Assembly: GCA_028683855.1 (NCBI GenBank)
Contig: JAQUHA010000004.1
Span: 1 to 64,000, forward strand
DNA length: 64,000 nt
Reading direction: 5' to 3'
Origin: Desulfuromonadaceae bacterium
GTDB taxonomy: Bacteria; Desulfobacterota; Desulfuromonadia; Geobacterales; Pseudopelobacteraceae
The notes below the pieces were generated by a model. The model was not told where the DNA came from and ran no database searches. It saw only the letters and a program-made list of their open reading frames with translations. The stretch's first letter is position 1; each line of letters starts with the position of its first letter. This document shows, piece by piece, positions 46,015 to 54,579 of this stretch. Position numbers and translations under genes: made by a program.

Positions 46015-47484
46015 ATGTCTGAAACCAACACATACGATCTTATAATAATTGGTGCCGGCCCTGGAGGATATGTAGCGGCAATCCGTGCTTCACGCCTTGG
46101 AATGAAAGTCGCTCTGGTTGACAAGCGTAGCGCCTCCGGTGGAGTATGTCTTAATGAAGGGTGTATTCCAAGTAAAGCATTACTTGACTCAAGTGAGCTT
46201 TTTGCCGTAGCTCGCGACAGGTTCTCTCATCATGGCATCAAGATTGAACCCCCTAGTTTAGATCTTGACACCATGATGTTACGCAAAGAGAGCCTCGTAA
46301 AAAAGCTAACAGACGGAATTGACTATCTTATAAAGAAAAATGAAGTTGTCAGACTTCACGGCAGAGCCATTCTAAAGGGTGTCAATCAAGAGGGGCAACA
46401 CCAGGTTGATGTGATACCTGCGTTCCTCAACTCTGCAACAAATGAGCAGCAATCTCTACCAGAAACCGATAGACCCGCAGCAATAAACATAAAAGCAGCC
46501 AAAGTTATTCTCGCCACCGGGAGCGAATCATCTCCACTACCGGGAATACCTTTTGACAGTCAGGTGATTGTTTCTGCACGCGAGGCGCTATCATTTAATA
46601 CTGTTCCTGAACACCTGATAGTTGCGGGGGGGGGTGCCATAGGGCTTGAGCTCGGCTCTGTGTGGAGACGCCTCGGCGCACAGGTTACAATAATGGAGAT
46701 GCTGCCGCAGATACTCCCGAACATGGATCGTCAGGTTTCGGATCTACTCTACCGTTCATTAAGAAAACAGGGGATGCAGTTTAAGCTCGGCACACGTATT
46801 ACCGGAGTGCGGAGAATCGGTTCCAAGGCAATTGTTCTTTTTAACTCCGGAACAGGGAGTGAGGAAATAGATTGCGATAAGGTGCTTGTGGCAATAGGGA
46901 GGCGTCCAAACACATCAGGCATCGGATTGGAAGAACTTGGGATAGTTTTGGATGAGTCAGGCAGAGTAATAGTTGACGATGCTTACAAAACTACAGTTGC
47001 AGGTATATATGCAATTGGAGATCTGATTAGCGGTCCGATGCTTGCGCACAAAGCGTCGGAAGAGGGGGTTGCCTGTGTCGAAGGTATTGCAGGTTTAACT
47101 GCCAAAGTTGAGTATGAATATATACCGGGGGCTGTTTATACCTTGCCTGAAGCATCATATGTCGGCTTGACAGAAGAGCAGCTGAAAACTTCCGGAACCC
47201 CGTATCGGAGTGGACGCTTCAATTTTGCGGCGCTTGGTCGGGCACGCTGCATGGATGAGACAGAGGGTTTTGTCAAAATACTCGCCCATCAGGAGAACGA
47301 CCGCATATTAGGCATACACATTGTCGGTCCACGTGCATCAGATTTGATCGCCGAGGCAGCAGCTGTAATGAGTTTCGGAGGAACCTCCCGTGATATTGCA
47401 CTGATCTGCCATGCTCACCCCACGCTTCCGGAAGCAATAAGGGAAGCAGCTCTGGATGTTCACAAAGAAGCTATACACGTCTAA
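46015..47484 (+). CDS. lpdA: Dihydrolipoyl dehydrogenase (E3)
   Basis: A 489-residue flavoprotein that reoxidises the lipoyl group of E2. IIIGAGPGGYVAAIRASRLG is the FAD site; GGVCLNEGCIPSKALL holds the redox-active disulfide; the NAD site is VAGGGAIGLELGSVW. AIGDLISGPMLAHKASEEG and the C-terminal HAHPTLPEAIREA (base His) complete it. A hydrophilic stretch around 120-160 (NQEGQHQVDVIP to NEQQSLPETDRP) is longer than in most E3 proteins. I use the ATG at 46015, with GGAG seven bases upstream, rather than a GTG one codon earlier. It is 21 bp after sucB. Confidence 0.95.
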   Translation: MSETNTYDLIIIGAGPGGYVAAIRASRLGMKVALVDKRSASGGVCLNEGCIPSKALLDSSELFAVARDRFSHHGIKIEPPSLDLDTMMLRKESLVKKLTDGIDYLIKKNEVVRLHGRAILKGVNQEGQHQVDVIPAFLNSATNEQQSLPETDRPAAINIKAAKVILATGSESSPLPGIPFDSQVIVSAREALSFNTVPEHLIVAGGGAIGLELGSVWRRLGAQVTIMEMLPQILPNMDRQVSDLLYRSLRKQGMQFKLGTRITGVRRIGSKAIVLFNSGTGSEEIDCDKVLVAIGRRPNTSGIGLEELGIVLDESGRVIVDDAYKTTVAGIYAIGDLISGPMLAHKASEEGVACVEGIAGLTAKVEYEYIPGAVYTLPEASYVGLTEEQLKTSGTPYRSGRFNFAALGRARCMDETEGFVKILAHQENDRILGIHIVGPRASDLIAEAAAVMSFGGTSRDIALICHAHPTLPEAIREAALDVHKEAIHV

Positions 47485-47515
47485 AAATCAAATTTTTTCA
47501 AACAAGGAACAGCAA

Positions 47516-48961
47516 ATGCCGAAAGTATCACGCAAAACAAAAATAGTCGCAACACTTGGCCCGGCAAGCTCTTCTGCCTCCATGATACAAAATCTTATGC
47601 TTGCCGGCGTTGACATATTCAGGCTCAACTTCTCCCACGGAGAAAACTCACAAAAACTGGAGCTGATCCATACCATACGGAATATCTCTGACAAACTTGG
47701 CTGCCAGACAGCGATTCTCGGCGATCTTCAAGGTCCTAAAATAAGAACCGGAAAAATGGCTGGAGACGGAATGCTGCTGAAAAAAGGGGATGAGGTTGTT
47801 ATCACAACTGACAATGTTCTCGGCAGTCATGGAATAATCCCTACTATTTACAAATCATTGCCGAACGACGTAAATCCAGGTTCACGCATTCTGCTGGATG
47901 ACGGCTTGATGGAATTAAAAGTTATTGCCCTGGACGGCGAGAAGGTTTGTTGTCAGGTCGTTGCCGGTGGACTTTTGAAAAACAATAAAGGGATAAATCT
48001 GCCTGGTGTTAATGTCTCCGCCCCATGTCTGACAGATAAGGATCTGGTGGATTTGGATTTTGCGCTCGATGCCGGTGTCGATTTTATCGCACTCTCTTTT
48101 GTGCGAACCGCTGAAGACATTATTGAGATAAAGAATATTATTAAAGCAAAAGGTAAAGACACCCCGGTTGTAGCAAAAATTGAGAAACCCGAAGCACTAC
48201 GCAACTTTGACAAAATACTGAGGGAAACAGATGCGGTAATGGTTGCGCGGGGTGACCTTGGGGTAGAGATAGAACCGGAAAAGGTGCCGGTCTACCAGAA
48301 AAAAATAATACGAGCCTGCAATAAAGCCGGTAAACCGGTAATAACCGCGACTCAGATGCTGGACTCAATGATTCGGAACCCACGACCTACAAGAGCAGAG
48401 ACATCTGACGTTGCCAACGCCATTATTGACGGAACAGATGCCATAATGCTTTCGGCTGAAACAGCCTCAGGCGACTTTCCTATAGAGTCAGTAAAAACAA
48501 TGAGCCGTATTGCCAGAAATGTTGAAAGTGCAGATCTGCACGTTGCGGTAAGTGAACATTTTGGAACCGTCAGAACAACGGCTCAGGCGGTTGCCGAAGC
48601 GTCCTGCCGAACAGCAGCAACTCTTAAGGCAAAAGCCATTGTTGTTTTTACCAGATCAGGCAGTACAGCGGCTCTTCTTTCGGCTTTTCGCCCAATGACC
48701 CCCATTATAGCATTTGCGACCTCACCTGAAATCCGCCGACGACTTTCAATCTACTGGGGTGTGCAGTGTGCGGAAGTTGGTTTCATGGAAAATACAGACC
48801 AACAGATTTACGAGGTTGAGACGAAACTGCTCTCATCAGGTTTTCATAAAGGTGATAACGTCGTAATAACCATGGGACTTATTGAAACACGAGGATCAAC
48901 AAACCTCATGAATGTCCACAAGCTGGGAACTCATGGCTATTATGAGGTTTTTGAAGAGTGA
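47516..48961 (+). CDS. pyk: Pyruvate kinase
   Basis: A 481-residue glycolytic enzyme that converts PEP and ADP to pyruvate and ATP. RKTKIVATLGPASS at the start, NFSHG, GDLQGPKIRTGKM, the substrate/metal stretch VVAKIEKPEA and MVARGDLGVEIEPEKVP are all present. The PK signature TATQMLDSMIRNPRPTRAE-like stretch is intact. The C-terminal allosteric domain (residues about 350-480) is complete. The ATG at 47516, seven bases after AAGGA, is preferred over a start inside lpd. It converges with the hydrogenase operon, 34 bp away. Confidence 0.97.
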   Translation: MPKVSRKTKIVATLGPASSSASMIQNLMLAGVDIFRLNFSHGENSQKLELIHTIRNISDKLGCQTAILGDLQGPKIRTGKMAGDGMLLKKGDEVVITTDNVLGSHGIIPTIYKSLPNDVNPGSRILLDDGLMELKVIALDGEKVCCQVVAGGLLKNNKGINLPGVNVSAPCLTDKDLVDLDFALDAGVDFIALSFVRTAEDIIEIKNIIKAKGKDTPVVAKIEKPEALRNFDKILRETDAVMVARGDLGVEIEPEKVPVYQKKIIRACNKAGKPVITATQMLDSMIRNPRPTRAETSDVANAIIDGTDAIMLSAETASGDFPIESVKTMSRIARNVESADLHVAVSEHFGTVRTTAQAVAEASCRTAATLKAKAIVVFTRSGSTAALLSAFRPMTPIIAFATSPEIRRRLSIYWGVQCAEVGFMENTDQQIYEVETKLLSSGFHKGDNVVITMGLIETRGSTNLMNVHKLGTHGYYEVFEE

Positions 48962-48995
48962 CAGAAAACTCTATTATTATGGTGCATACTGGATG

Positions 48996-49217
48996 TCAGA
49001 ACTGAATCTGTGCCTTCTTTGCCGTCCCCTCTTCTCTAAGCCATAAAAGCGTTTTCTTTGCGCGGGAACACCAGTCACGCAGGTCTTTTTCAAAAGTGGG
49101 GCAGTCGGCTATAACCTCGAGTATATCCCCCTGCTTTATCTTTATTGACATTACAGTTATCTTCAGCGTTGGTTGGGGGCATTTAAGCCCACGAGCATCC
49201 AGCAGAGTTACAGCCAT
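48996..49217 (-). CDS. TusA/SirA-family sulfur-carrier-like protein
   Basis: A 73-residue protein with the family motif LDARGLKCPQPTLK, where Cys in CPxP carries sulfur as a persulfide in TusA. It is the last gene of the hydrogenase/chemosensory array, 2 bp after mvhD. TusA-like proteins often accompany Hdr-type complexes in sulfur-metabolising bacteria. A role in supplying or accepting sulfane sulfur at HdrA is possible but inferred. Confidence 0.88.
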   Translation of the reverse strand: MAVTLLDARGLKCPQPTLKITVMSIKIKQGDILEVIADCPTFEKDLRDWCSRAKKTLLWLREEGTAKKAQIQF

Positions 49218-49219
49218 GA

Positions 49220-49654
49220 TTAATTCTCCCCGTTTCCATGATTTATTTTTAACTGGCCGAGCTTATTTACTGTTTCTACCATCTCACCTATAACCCGTAT
49301 AAACTTTTCACCCTCACCTGCAGAGACATAATCGAGCCTACACCGCTCTTTTGTAATGCCAAGCTGCTCCAACATCATATTCAGCATGGTATGTCGCTGC
49401 AAAGCCCGACAGTTTCCCTCTTTATAATGGCAGTCACCAGGGTGGCAGGCGAGGATGATAACACCATCCGCCCCTTTTGCAAAAGCAGAAATAATAAACT
49501 GCGGTTCAACTCTTCCGCTGCACAAAACTCTGATTATATCTACATTTGCCGGATATGACCTCTGCATACCTCCAGCCTTGTCTGCACCTGCGTATGAGCA
49601 CCAGTTACATAAAAAGCCGATTATTCTGGGCTCGAAATCTCTCTTTTCACTCAC
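49220..49654 (-). CDS. mvhD: F420-non-reducing hydrogenase iron-sulfur subunit D (MvhD)
   Basis: A 144-residue MvhD protein, the [2Fe-2S] link between the hydrogenase dimer and HdrA. The conserved FLCNWCSYAGADKAGG, VLCSGRVEPQFI and ACHPGDCHYKEGN stretches hold the cluster cysteines. In methanogens it joins MvhAG to HdrA. It starts with GTG overlapping the hdrA stop by 4 nt (GTGA) and ends 2 bp before the TusA gene. Full length, no fusion. Confidence 0.93.
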   Translation of the reverse strand: MSEKRDFEPRIIGFLCNWCSYAGADKAGGMQRSYPANVDIIRVLCSGRVEPQFIISAFAKGADGVIILACHPGDCHYKEGNCRALQRHTMLNMMLEQLGITKERCRLDYVSAGEGEKFIRVIGEMVETVNKLGQLKINHGNGEN

Positions 49655-51603
49655 TTCAAAGCCCCCTCTATTTCAGCCATTATCTGCTCACTTGTAAAAC
49701 CGTGACCAACAATAGCGGCAGCAGGGCAGGCTGCAACGCAGGTTCCGCAACCGTGGCAAAGAACAGCATTTACCCTTGAAATATTTTTTTCAGCGTCAAA
49801 AGATATCGCTCGATACGGACATACAGATATGCAGAGATGGCATCCGGCACAACCACTTTCATCAATCTCAGCGGTAGTCGGTTCAGTTTCTACTATTCGT
49901 CCAGGCTGCAGTCCCGCAAGTGAATATCCGACGGCTGCCATACCTTCAAGAATTGAGTGTTTGATATCCATCGGTTCATGGCAGGCTCCGGCAAGGTAGA
50001 TCCCTTTAATTGTGCTCTGAGTAGAATCAATCCTCCCATGCAACTCACTAAAGAAACCAAAAGAGTCACAGCCGAGATCAAGCATCTTTGCAAGCTCTGA
50101 AGAGCCTTCTGCCGGAACCAAAGGTGGGCATAGTATAACCATATCCGAAAATGCCCTCTCGCCACTGCAGTCAATATGAAGCTTCCGGTCTTCATCGCAG
50201 GAAACGGCAATATCCGAAAGCCGCAGATATCTCCTCATAGTGGAGTTTTTGTTATTCACTGCGTATTCAAACATGGCGTGTGCCTCTTTACCAGGCAGTA
50301 CGAGTTCCCGATAATAATGGGTAACGGAAGTGTTCGGAAGTTTTTCTGAGATCAGGTGATTGAATTTAAGTGCATACTGGCAACAGATTCCTGAGCAGTA
50401 CGGTTTATGCTCTTCATCCAGACTTCCGGCGCAGTGGACAATTGCAATTGATTCGGGTGAACGCCCGTCTGCAGTTAAAATCTCACCTCCGGTAGGTCCG
50501 GTAGATGACAACATTCGCTCAAACTGCATTGAATCGTAAACGTCCGGGAGCGTTCCCATCCCCAGACCAGACAGTTGTGATGTATCATAGAGGGAAGCGC
50601 CGGTAGCCAGAATAAGTGAGCCAAACCTGCGTTCAACAACTGAAGCAACTTCATCGAGATCAATAACATCTTCACCCATTGGACAGACATCCTTGCAGAG
50701 TCTGCACTCATCCCCTTTCGAGCGGATACAGATATCTTCCATAAGCGACGGAGCATTCGGCAGCACCCCGGTAAAGGCAAAATCAATTGCCTTACGCATA
50801 CAGGCGTTGCTGTTAAACTCATTGGAAACTGATACAGGGCAGACCTCTATGCATTCACCGCAACCGATACAGTCATGCAGAGAAACATGGCGAGGTTTCC
50901 GGTGGATTTTAGCAATAAAATTTCCATAGAAACCTGTAAGCTCGACGAGTTCCGACATTGTCATAAGTTCAATATTTTCAGCGTAGTCACCATGAAGAAG
51001 ATCAGCCATCAACGGTTCAAGCATACATGGGGCGCACTCCATAGCCGGAAAAAGATCTTCAAAACGAACCGGAAGACCACCTATGAAGGGGGTTCTCTCC
51101 ACCAATGTTACTTTTCGCCCCGCCTCAGCCAGCGACAACGCTGCCTTCATTCCTGCAGGCCCGGCACCGATAATCAGCGCATCAGACGATACTTCCAACT
51201 GTTTCTTTTCAAGTGGTTTCTGTAGGACAACCCTGTTTGCCGAGCCACGAATTGCACGTACAGCTTTTTCAGTTGCAACAACCGGACTCTCCGTAACCCA
51301 GGCAATCTGCTCACGAATGTTCACCATCTGCAGAAGATAGGGATTTATCCCGGCGTTTATCAGACAGCGACGGAAAGTATTTTCATGGTCACGCGGCGAG
51401 CAGGCAGCCACAACCACCCTGTCAGGCTGTTCACCCTTCAGACTCTCCTCAAACTGCAGTCTGCCATCCTCTGAACAGATAAAATCGAGAACAACGAAAT
51501 AATGGTGATCCGGAAAGGTCTTTACAGCCTCTGCCACCAGATCGGAATTAACCTTATCAGCGATATTAGTTCCACAGTTGCAGAAATATACCCCGATTTT
51601 CAT
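49651..51603 (-). CDS. hdrA: HdrA-like FAD/iron-sulfur subunit (heterodisulfide-reductase A family)
   Basis: A 650-residue electron-bifurcating flavoprotein of the HdrA family. It begins KIGVYFCNCGTNIAD, carries AACSPRDHENTF, and has an FAD site ALIIGAGPAGMKAALSLAEAG (near 145). Iron-sulfur motifs are DCIGCGECIEVCPVSV and ECRLCKDVCPMGE in the middle, then GCAGCHLCISVCPYRA and LCHGCGTCVAACPAAA at the C-terminus. This is the classic HdrA size. Methanogen HdrA works with HdrB and HdrC, which are not encoded here. The ATG at 51603 overlaps the protease stop by 4 nt (ATGA) with GGGAG six bases ahead; a GTG five codons earlier is less likely. Confidence 0.93.
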   Translation of the reverse strand: MKIGVYFCNCGTNIADKVNSDLVAEAVKTFPDHHYFVVLDFICSEDGRLQFEESLKGEQPDRVVVAACSPRDHENTFRRCLINAGINPYLLQMVNIREQIAWVTESPVVATEKAVRAIRGSANRVVLQKPLEKKQLEVSSDALIIGAGPAGMKAALSLAEAGRKVTLVERTPFIGGLPVRFEDLFPAMECAPCMLEPLMADLLHGDYAENIELMTMSELVELTGFYGNFIAKIHRKPRHVSLHDCIGCGECIEVCPVSVSNEFNSNACMRKAIDFAFTGVLPNAPSLMEDICIRSKGDECRLCKDVCPMGEDVIDLDEVASVVERRFGSLILATGASLYDTSQLSGLGMGTLPDVYDSMQFERMLSSTGPTGGEILTADGRSPESIAIVHCAGSLDEEHKPYCSGICCQYALKFNHLISEKLPNTSVTHYYRELVLPGKEAHAMFEYAVNNKNSTMRRYLRLSDIAVSCDEDRKLHIDCSGERAFSDMVILCPPLVPAEGSSELAKMLDLGCDSFGFFSELHGRIDSTQSTIKGIYLAGACHEPMDIKHSILEGMAAVGYSLAGLQPGRIVETEPTTAEIDESGCAGCHLCISVCPYRAISFDAEKNISRVNAVLCHGCGTCVAACPAAAIVGHGFTSEQIMAEIEGALK

Positions 51604-52088
51604 AAGTCGATCTCCCACATCAGTAACTCCTCAATAACATCCTCTACAGCGCCAGGAAGAGCAGCTGAAACATCTTCGCTGAATATCTCACCGAAAACGT
51701 CAAATTCACGAGCCTCTATCCCCCAGAATGCGAGCTTATCCGGTAGGACCACATCAGCCATAAGACCAAGTTCAAAAGCCGTTGCAAAATCCGTATCGTG
51801 ACTTGAAAACGTGTTTTTGCCTGTGACAAACTCCCTCGGATCAAAACGACGCAGAGTACCCGGAACAGCACCACTCAACATTGCATCAATTACCACTGCC
51901 CGCTTGAAACCGACCATAGCCTCCATCAGCCTGATGCCGCCAGTATGAAGCTCCGTAACAACCAGATTCATACGATCTTTCATCTTATCGGCAACGGCAC
52001 GGGCAACCGCAATACCCACACCGTCATCCGAAAGCAGTGGATTACCCATACCTATTATTACGGTTTCTGCTCTGGACAAGACGTTCAT
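51600..52088 (-). CDS. [NiFe]-hydrogenase maturation endopeptidase
   Basis: A 162-residue HyaD/HybD/HycI-type protease that trims the C-terminus of the large subunit after Ni insertion. The motif VIIGMGNPLLSDDGVGIAVARA with a metal-binding Asp is present, then VTELHTGGIRLMEA and VVIDAMLSGAVPG. The large subunit next to it keeps a 26-residue C-terminal tail, as its substrate should. The ATG directly overlaps the large-subunit stop (TGATG) with GGAG ahead; a GTG one codon upstream is equally in frame. Confidence 0.92.
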   Translation of the reverse strand: MNVLSRAETVIIGMGNPLLSDDGVGIAVARAVADKMKDRMNLVVTELHTGGIRLMEAMVGFKRAVVIDAMLSGAVPGTLRRFDPREFVTGKNTFSSHDTDFATAFELGLMADVVLPDKLAFWGIEAREFDVFGEIFSEDVSAALPGAVEDVIEELLMWEIDL

Positions 52089-53581
52089 CACGCTCTCCGG
52101 ACCTCCCGAAGGAGAAGCCCGTTATTATCTCTAAATGATATTGCAAGAGGCATTTTACCCGGTAAAAAATGAGTAGCGCAGGAGAAACATGGATCGTAAA
52201 GCCTGAACGCCATCTCTATACGGTTAAGCACAGAGTCGTCCGGTGATTTACTCTTTATCAACTTATCAGCCGCTCTCCTTATGGACATGGAGATTGGAGC
52301 ATAATTATTTGTCGTACCAACGATCATGTTTACTTTTGTTAAAACTGCACGCTCATCGGCAGCATAATGATGAGTCAAAGTTCCTCTTGGTGCCTCTACA
52401 CAGCCGACACCTTCGCCGACAAAGTCTGCCGTCCTTGGAATATTTCTTGTCTCAGTTGAAGTAATTTCTTTATCAAGCGCCAGCTCAAGCATCCGTTCAG
52501 AAGCGTAAAGCAGCTCTATAAGCCGCGCCCAATGAGTGGCAAGACGATGGTGTATCGGTTCATAACGCGCGGCTGTTATCTTTTTGCAACCAAACGATTC
52601 GTACATTCTGACAAACTCTTCATTGGCAAGCCTGGTTGCAATCCCCTCCGAAACATTAAGCCGCGAAAGAGGCGTAGCAGTATAAACCCCACTCTCCAAT
52701 CCGTCAGTCAGCCCCTTCCAACCAACCTTTTTCAGATATGGATATTTAAGATAAGTCCAGGGCTCAACTCTTTCCGCAATATGTTCACGGTAATCCGAAG
52801 GGTTATATTTGGCGAACTCACCCCCTTCAGGATCAACAATGCGGATCATTCCGTCATAAAAATTGACCTGATTGTTCCCATCAACCGTTCCCATTGAATA
52901 TGTTTTATGAAGATAGGTGTCAGAGGTAACCATTTCAAGATAGAGGGGACTCTTTAGAACAATTTTGTCGAATAGAGATAAGGTAAAAATTGCAAAATCT
53001 ATGTTTTTGCGTGCAGTATCCTCAATCTGTGACCTCTCTTCCTGAGAGATCGCACGACTCCACCCCCCGGGGACTCCGGCAACCGGATGTATCGACTTAC
53101 CTCCGAGCATTGTAATAATTTCATGGTTGCGCTTGCGACAGGCAATCACCTGCCCCGCCACATCCATTCCAACCTTACGGGCTACACCAAGAATATTACG
53201 CTCTGAAGGTGGAGCATCCGGTCCGACAATAAAGTCAGGCCCACCGAGAGCATAAAAATGAGTGGTATGATCGGTCACAAAAAAAGCCATATAAAGCAGC
53301 TCTCGCAGTTTTTTTGCAGCAGAAGTCGGCTCTGCACCAAAAATTCCGTCCAGAGCCTTTGTTGCAGCTATATGATGTGCCTCAGGACAGACACCGCAGA
53401 TACGGTTGGTTATTACCGGCATCTCCTCCGCCATCCTGCCCACGCAAAACTGTTCAAAACCACGCAGCTCCGGTATTTGAAAGCAGGCGTTCTCCACACC
53501 GCCATTATCATCAAGAAATATGTCTATCCTACCATGCCCCTCCAGACGGGTAATAGGGTCAATAGTTATTCGAGTTGTCAT
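52088..53581 (-). CDS. mvhA: [NiFe]-hydrogenase large subunit (MvhA type)
   Basis: A 497-residue large subunit with the Ni-Fe active site. The N-terminal ligand motif RICGVCPEAH (Cys62, Cys65) and the C-terminal DPCFSCATH (Cys465, Cys468, His471) are both intact. A 26-residue tail beyond His471 should be cleaved by the adjacent protease. IDPITRLEGHGRIDIFLD at the start is the standard large-subunit opening. Lack of a signal or Tat sequence on either subunit points to a soluble cytoplasmic enzyme of group 3c type. It overlaps mvhG by 4 nt (ATGA). Confidence 0.95.
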   Translation of the reverse strand: MTTRITIDPITRLEGHGRIDIFLDDNGGVENACFQIPELRGFEQFCVGRMAEEMPVITNRICGVCPEAHHIAATKALDGIFGAEPTSAAKKLRELLYMAFFVTDHTTHFYALGGPDFIVGPDAPPSERNILGVARKVGMDVAGQVIACRKRNHEIITMLGGKSIHPVAGVPGGWSRAISQEERSQIEDTARKNIDFAIFTLSLFDKIVLKSPLYLEMVTSDTYLHKTYSMGTVDGNNQVNFYDGMIRIVDPEGGEFAKYNPSDYREHIAERVEPWTYLKYPYLKKVGWKGLTDGLESGVYTATPLSRLNVSEGIATRLANEEFVRMYESFGCKKITAARYEPIHHRLATHWARLIELLYASERMLELALDKEITSTETRNIPRTADFVGEGVGCVEAPRGTLTHHYAADERAVLTKVNMIVGTTNNYAPISMSIRRAADKLIKSKSPDDSVLNRIEMAFRLYDPCFSCATHFLPGKMPLAISFRDNNGLLLREVRRA

Positions 53582-54579
53582 CGGCTACCCCCTACCCTGC
53601 CGCCGAGAGTAGAGCCTGCAAGGGTATACTTATAGAAAAGACCGGCATAATCCGGAATCGTCTGCAGAAACTCCTCCACCCGCAGGGCAATAGCCGATTC
53701 AGATAGACCGGAGGTATCTCCAATATCCATTATTGAGCCGAGCGCCGCAACCATCTTCGCCCCCTGATCACTTACCCCATCAGGAGATCCGTAACAGCCG
53801 CTGCATGGCATATTTGCCCTGGTGCATGGTGCACCGCATCCGCTCCTGGTTGCTATCCCCATACAGATCAAGCCCTGCTCAAGCAGACAGGCTCTTGTAT
53901 CGGGATAAAATTCATAACTTCGCCGAAATGCAGTAATCCTCTTCTCCTCCTTAATCCGATCACAGTCGTCGCATACAGTTAAGTTGCCGCATCCGATTGT
54001 CCCCCCTTTTGGCGGGAGGTCACCGGAAAGGATTTTTTCAATCACATTCCAGATCTGATCGGATTCCGGTGGACAGCCAGGCACGAAATAATCAACCTCA
54101 ACCTCCTCAGCCAGATGCTTTACCCTCCCCAGTAATCCGGGAAGAGAAATCTCACCCCCTGCGAAAGATGTAACCCCGGAAGGGATAATATTCATAGGAT
54201 TATCAAGGGAAGGATTATCAATGTATATGGTCTTCAGCATCTCATCACTGCCGGTAAAGTTCGCAAGCGATGGGATACACCCCCCTTTAGCACAGGAACC
54301 AAAGGCAACCATAATTTTTGATTTCCGCCTCATAAGATGAGCCATCTCAAGGTTTTCTTCCGTACGGAGAGCTCCGTTGAAAAGAGTTACCGCAATCGCA
54401 CCGTCCTGCAGCGCTTCAATATCCTTTTTCTTTGTATCCAAAAGGCATGGGCAAAACATAAAATCAAACGCTGCATCTACATCAAGAATCTTCTCATGCA
54501 GATTCACGAACGCAATCTCACAACCACCACAGGATGCAGCCCAGTATATTGCAAGTTTGGGTTTTTCAGAGTCGCTCAC
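53578..54579 (-). CDS. mvhG: [NiFe]-hydrogenase small subunit (MvhG type)
   Basis: A 333-residue small subunit. Proximal-cluster ligands are Cys17 and Cys20 in AASCGGCEIA, Cys in FGSCAKGGC and GCPPESDQI. A second cluster region lies near CGNLTVCDDCD, and a third in GCGAPCTRANMPCSGCYG. There is no Tat signal, so the protein is cytoplasmic, as in MvhG. It starts with GTG that overlaps the stop of the diguanylate cyclase gene (GTGA), which binds the hydrogenase genes to the signalling genes. Confidence 0.94.
   Translation of the reverse strand: MSDSEKPKLAIYWAASCGGCEIAFVNLHEKILDVDAAFDFMFCPCLLDTKKKDIEALQDGAIAVTLFNGALRTEENLEMAHLMRRKSKIMVAFGSCAKGGCIPSLANFTGSDEMLKTIYIDNPSLDNPMNIIPSGVTSFAGGEISLPGLLGRVKHLAEEVEVDYFVPGCPPESDQIWNVIEKILSGDLPPKGGTIGCGNLTVCDDCDRIKEEKRITAFRRSYEFYPDTRACLLEQGLICMGIATRSGCGAPCTRANMPCSGCYGSPDGVSDQGAKMVAALGSIMDIGDTSGLSESAIALRVEEFLQTIPDYAGLFYKYTLAGSTLGGRVGGSR

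Noticed and set aside
48962..48995. Terminator between pyk and the TusA gene
   Set aside because: Only a 5-bp AGAGT/ACTCT stem with a weak T-containing tail; not enough to call.
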